From an uncultured Rhizobiaceae group bacterium (lineage in GTDB: Bacteria; Pseudomonadota; Alphaproteobacteria; Rhizobiales; Rhizobiaceae): 6,168 nucleotides of DNA. The position numbers were made by a program, and so were the translations under genes. Positions 5,047-6,168 of this stretch are shown here, piece by piece. The notes under the pieces were generated by a model. That model worked only from the letters and a program-made list of their open reading frames with translations, searched no databases and was not told the DNA's origin. Where the stretch lies: positions 1 through 6,168 of the forward strand of contig CALFBU010000029.1 of NCBI GenBank assembly GCA_937951455.1. Direction: 5' to 3'. Within the stretch, counting starts at the first letter, position 1. Each line of letters begins with the position of its first letter.

Positions 5047-6168
5047 TTAGGCTACATCGCGTCCAAATACAAGGCATGCATTTTGCCCGCCAAAGCCGAA
5101 TGAGTTTGACAATATATTTGCCACATCCGCATCACGCTTTTCATTTGGTACGACATCCAGTGGAATGTCAGGGTCTGGTGTCTCGTAGTTGATTGTCGGC
5201 GTTATTGTACCTTCTTGCATGGTTTTGAATGAGATCACCGCCTCAATCGCACCCGCAGCTGTCAATGTGTGACCAATCATCGACTTGCTTGATGAAATCG
5301 GTGTCGAGTGGATTTTGTCACCAAAGACGGCATGCAGTGAATTATATTCCATGCGATCATTCTCAGGTGTAGACGTGCCGTGTGCGTTTACGTAGCTGAT
5401 ATCATCTGGCGTAATGCCAGCGTCTTTAATGGCCTCGGAAATCGCGGTAATCACAGGTGCGCCATCAGGGCTTGATCTTGTGCGGTGGAAGCTATCTGCT
5501 TTTTCGCCAACGCCACGGATTGTGCCATAAATTTTTGCGCCGCGGTTTGTTGCGTGTTCAAGGGTTTCAAGTACAAGTGCCGCAGAACCTTCCGACATGA
5601 CAAAGCCGCTACGATCTTTTGAAAATGGACGCGAAGCCTTGCTTGGCTCATCTTGGTTGTGTGTAGTAAGCGCTGACAAAAGCCCGAAGCGAATTAGGCC
5701 TTCTGCAGTAACCGAGCCATCGGATGCCACGCAAAGGGCAGCGTCTGTATCGCCACGACGAATGGCTTCGATGCCTTGTTGCAGAGCTGTTGCACCCGAA
5801 GCGCATGCGGTCGATAGCGATATGGGCAAACCTTGCGTTTCGTATTTTTCAGCCAATTGAAATGCGATGGTTCCCAATTGAATCAGGCTGTGCATTCTTT
5901 CCTGTTTGTGCTCACGGGCTGAGGCCAACATGCGTTCATAGCCGATCTCACCTTCGCTGGTGCGGCCGATCAAATCAAAGCGGTGTTGCCACTCAAGTTC
6001 CACAGGAGGCGCTGCAAAGAAGAGTGGACCTGGAAAACCTGATTTGCCAAATCCTGCGTCCGTTAGCGCCTCTTCGGTTGTAGCATCTGCCATGGCGTAT
6101 GAAATGCCGGGAGCTGAAACTTCTTCTGGTTCCATGAAATCAACAGTGCCGGCGATTTGTGTGTTGAG
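5047..6168 (-). CDS. fabF: Beta-ketoacyl-ACP synthase, FabF (KAS II) type; 5' end outside the window
   Basis: This condensing enzyme elongates an acyl chain by decarboxylative condensation with malonyl-ACP in the cytosol. The frame is open to the right edge. Eleven codons (LNTQIAGTVDF) precede the first visible Met (6133-6135), so that Met is internal and roughly 40 N-terminal residues are missing compared with a FabF of about 415. Counting from that Met, the thiolase-fold Cys-His-His site is complete: STACASGATA (108-117, Cys111), NAHGTSTPEND (250-260, His252), and SSSKSMIGHTLTAAGA (281-296, Lys284 and His289). The glycine-rich C-terminal signature SNSFGFGGQNACL is also present. It ends 39 bp before the dehydrogenase gene. 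By position this is the fabF1 of an acpXL-fabZ-fabF2-fabF1-adh-lpxXL cluster, dedicated to very-long-chain acyl groups for lipid A rather than housekeeping synthesis. That role is inferred from context. Confidence 0.95.
   Translation of the reverse strand, partial: LNTQIAGTVDFMEPEEVSAPGISYAMADATTEEALTDAGFGKSGFPGPLFFAAPPVELEWQHRFDLIGRTSEGEIGYERMLASAREHKQERMHSLIQLGTIAFQLAEKYETQGLPISLSTACASGATALQQGIEAIRRGDTDAALCVASDGSVTAEGLIRFGLLSALTTHNQDEPSKASRPFSKDRSGFVMSEGSAALVLETLEHATNRGAKIYGTIRGVGEKADSFHRTRSSPDGAPVITAISEAIKDAGITPDDISYVNAHGTSTPENDRMEYNSLHAVFGDKIHSTPISSSKSMIGHTLTAAGAIEAVISFKTMQEGTITPTINYETPDPDIPLDVVPNEKRDADVANILSNSFGFGGQNACLVFGRDVA

Noticed and set aside
5724..6083. Plus-strand open frame of 119 codons inside the ketoacyl synthase
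   Set aside because: The minus frame carries all KAS active-site motifs; the plus frame is a shadow with no recognisable domain.
6133..6135. Met at 6135 as the true start of the ketoacyl synthase
   Set aside because: The frame stays open to the window edge with KAS-like residues (TQIAG) upstream, and the protein would lack the N-terminal part of the first thiolase half.
1..6168. Mobile element, CRISPR array, defence system or phage genes
   Set aside because: No terminal inverted repeats, regularly spaced repeats, integrase or transposase motifs, or tRNA were found on either strand. The genes are core metabolic and envelope functions with even composition.

Overview
The window looks like ordinary chromosomal DNA of an alphaproteobacterium with moderate GC content (mid-40s percent judged by eye, not computed). 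The strongest lineage clue is the right half. A FabF-type ketoacyl synthase, a zinc-type dehydrogenase and an LpxL/HtrB-type acyltransferase lie head to tail on the minus strand. This matches the distal half of the acpXL-fabZ-fabF2-fabF1-adh-lpxXL cluster known from Rhizobium and relatives, which makes the 27-hydroxyoctacosanoate-type very-long-chain acyl group and attaches it to lipid A. A member of the Hyphomicrobiales or a related order is therefore the best guess; this is inference, not a database match.

Layout from left to right. Positions 1-193 hold no complete gene. A strong intrinsic terminator hairpin (44-73) closes an upstream plus-strand unit, and the last 14 codons of that unit's gene may be visible. 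A small plus-strand TerB-family protein follows (194-610). It converges, with a 5-bp gap, on the pantothenate pair panB-panC, transcribed leftward (2289 to 616). A 234-bp divergent intergenic region (2290-2523) separates panB from a plus-strand secreted L,D-transpeptidase (2524-2946). It carries a candidate panB promoter, a perfect 13-bp palindrome next to the predicted transcription start, and an extended -10 for the transpeptidase. The transpeptidase terminator hairpin (2968-3004) overlaps the 3' end of the convergent lipid A operon. That operon runs leftward from the right edge: fabF-like (5' end off the window), adh-like with a TTG start, then lpxXL-like.

Functionally there are three blocks: vitamin B5/CoA precursor synthesis (panBC), peptidoglycan cross-linking or modification (transpeptidase), and outer-membrane lipid A acylation (fabF, adh, lpxXL). 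Pantothenate leads to CoA and to the 4'-phosphopantetheine arm of acyl carrier proteins, so panBC is metabolically upstream of the lipid genes, but nothing in the sequence indicates co-regulation. I found no CRISPR array, insertion sequence, tRNA, rRNA or convincing new defence or mobile system. The findings are therefore modest: a near-identical 18-nt initiation region at panB and panC, possible leader regulation of panB, a dehydrogenase lacking the usual catalytic zinc ligands, and interleaved convergent 3' ends.
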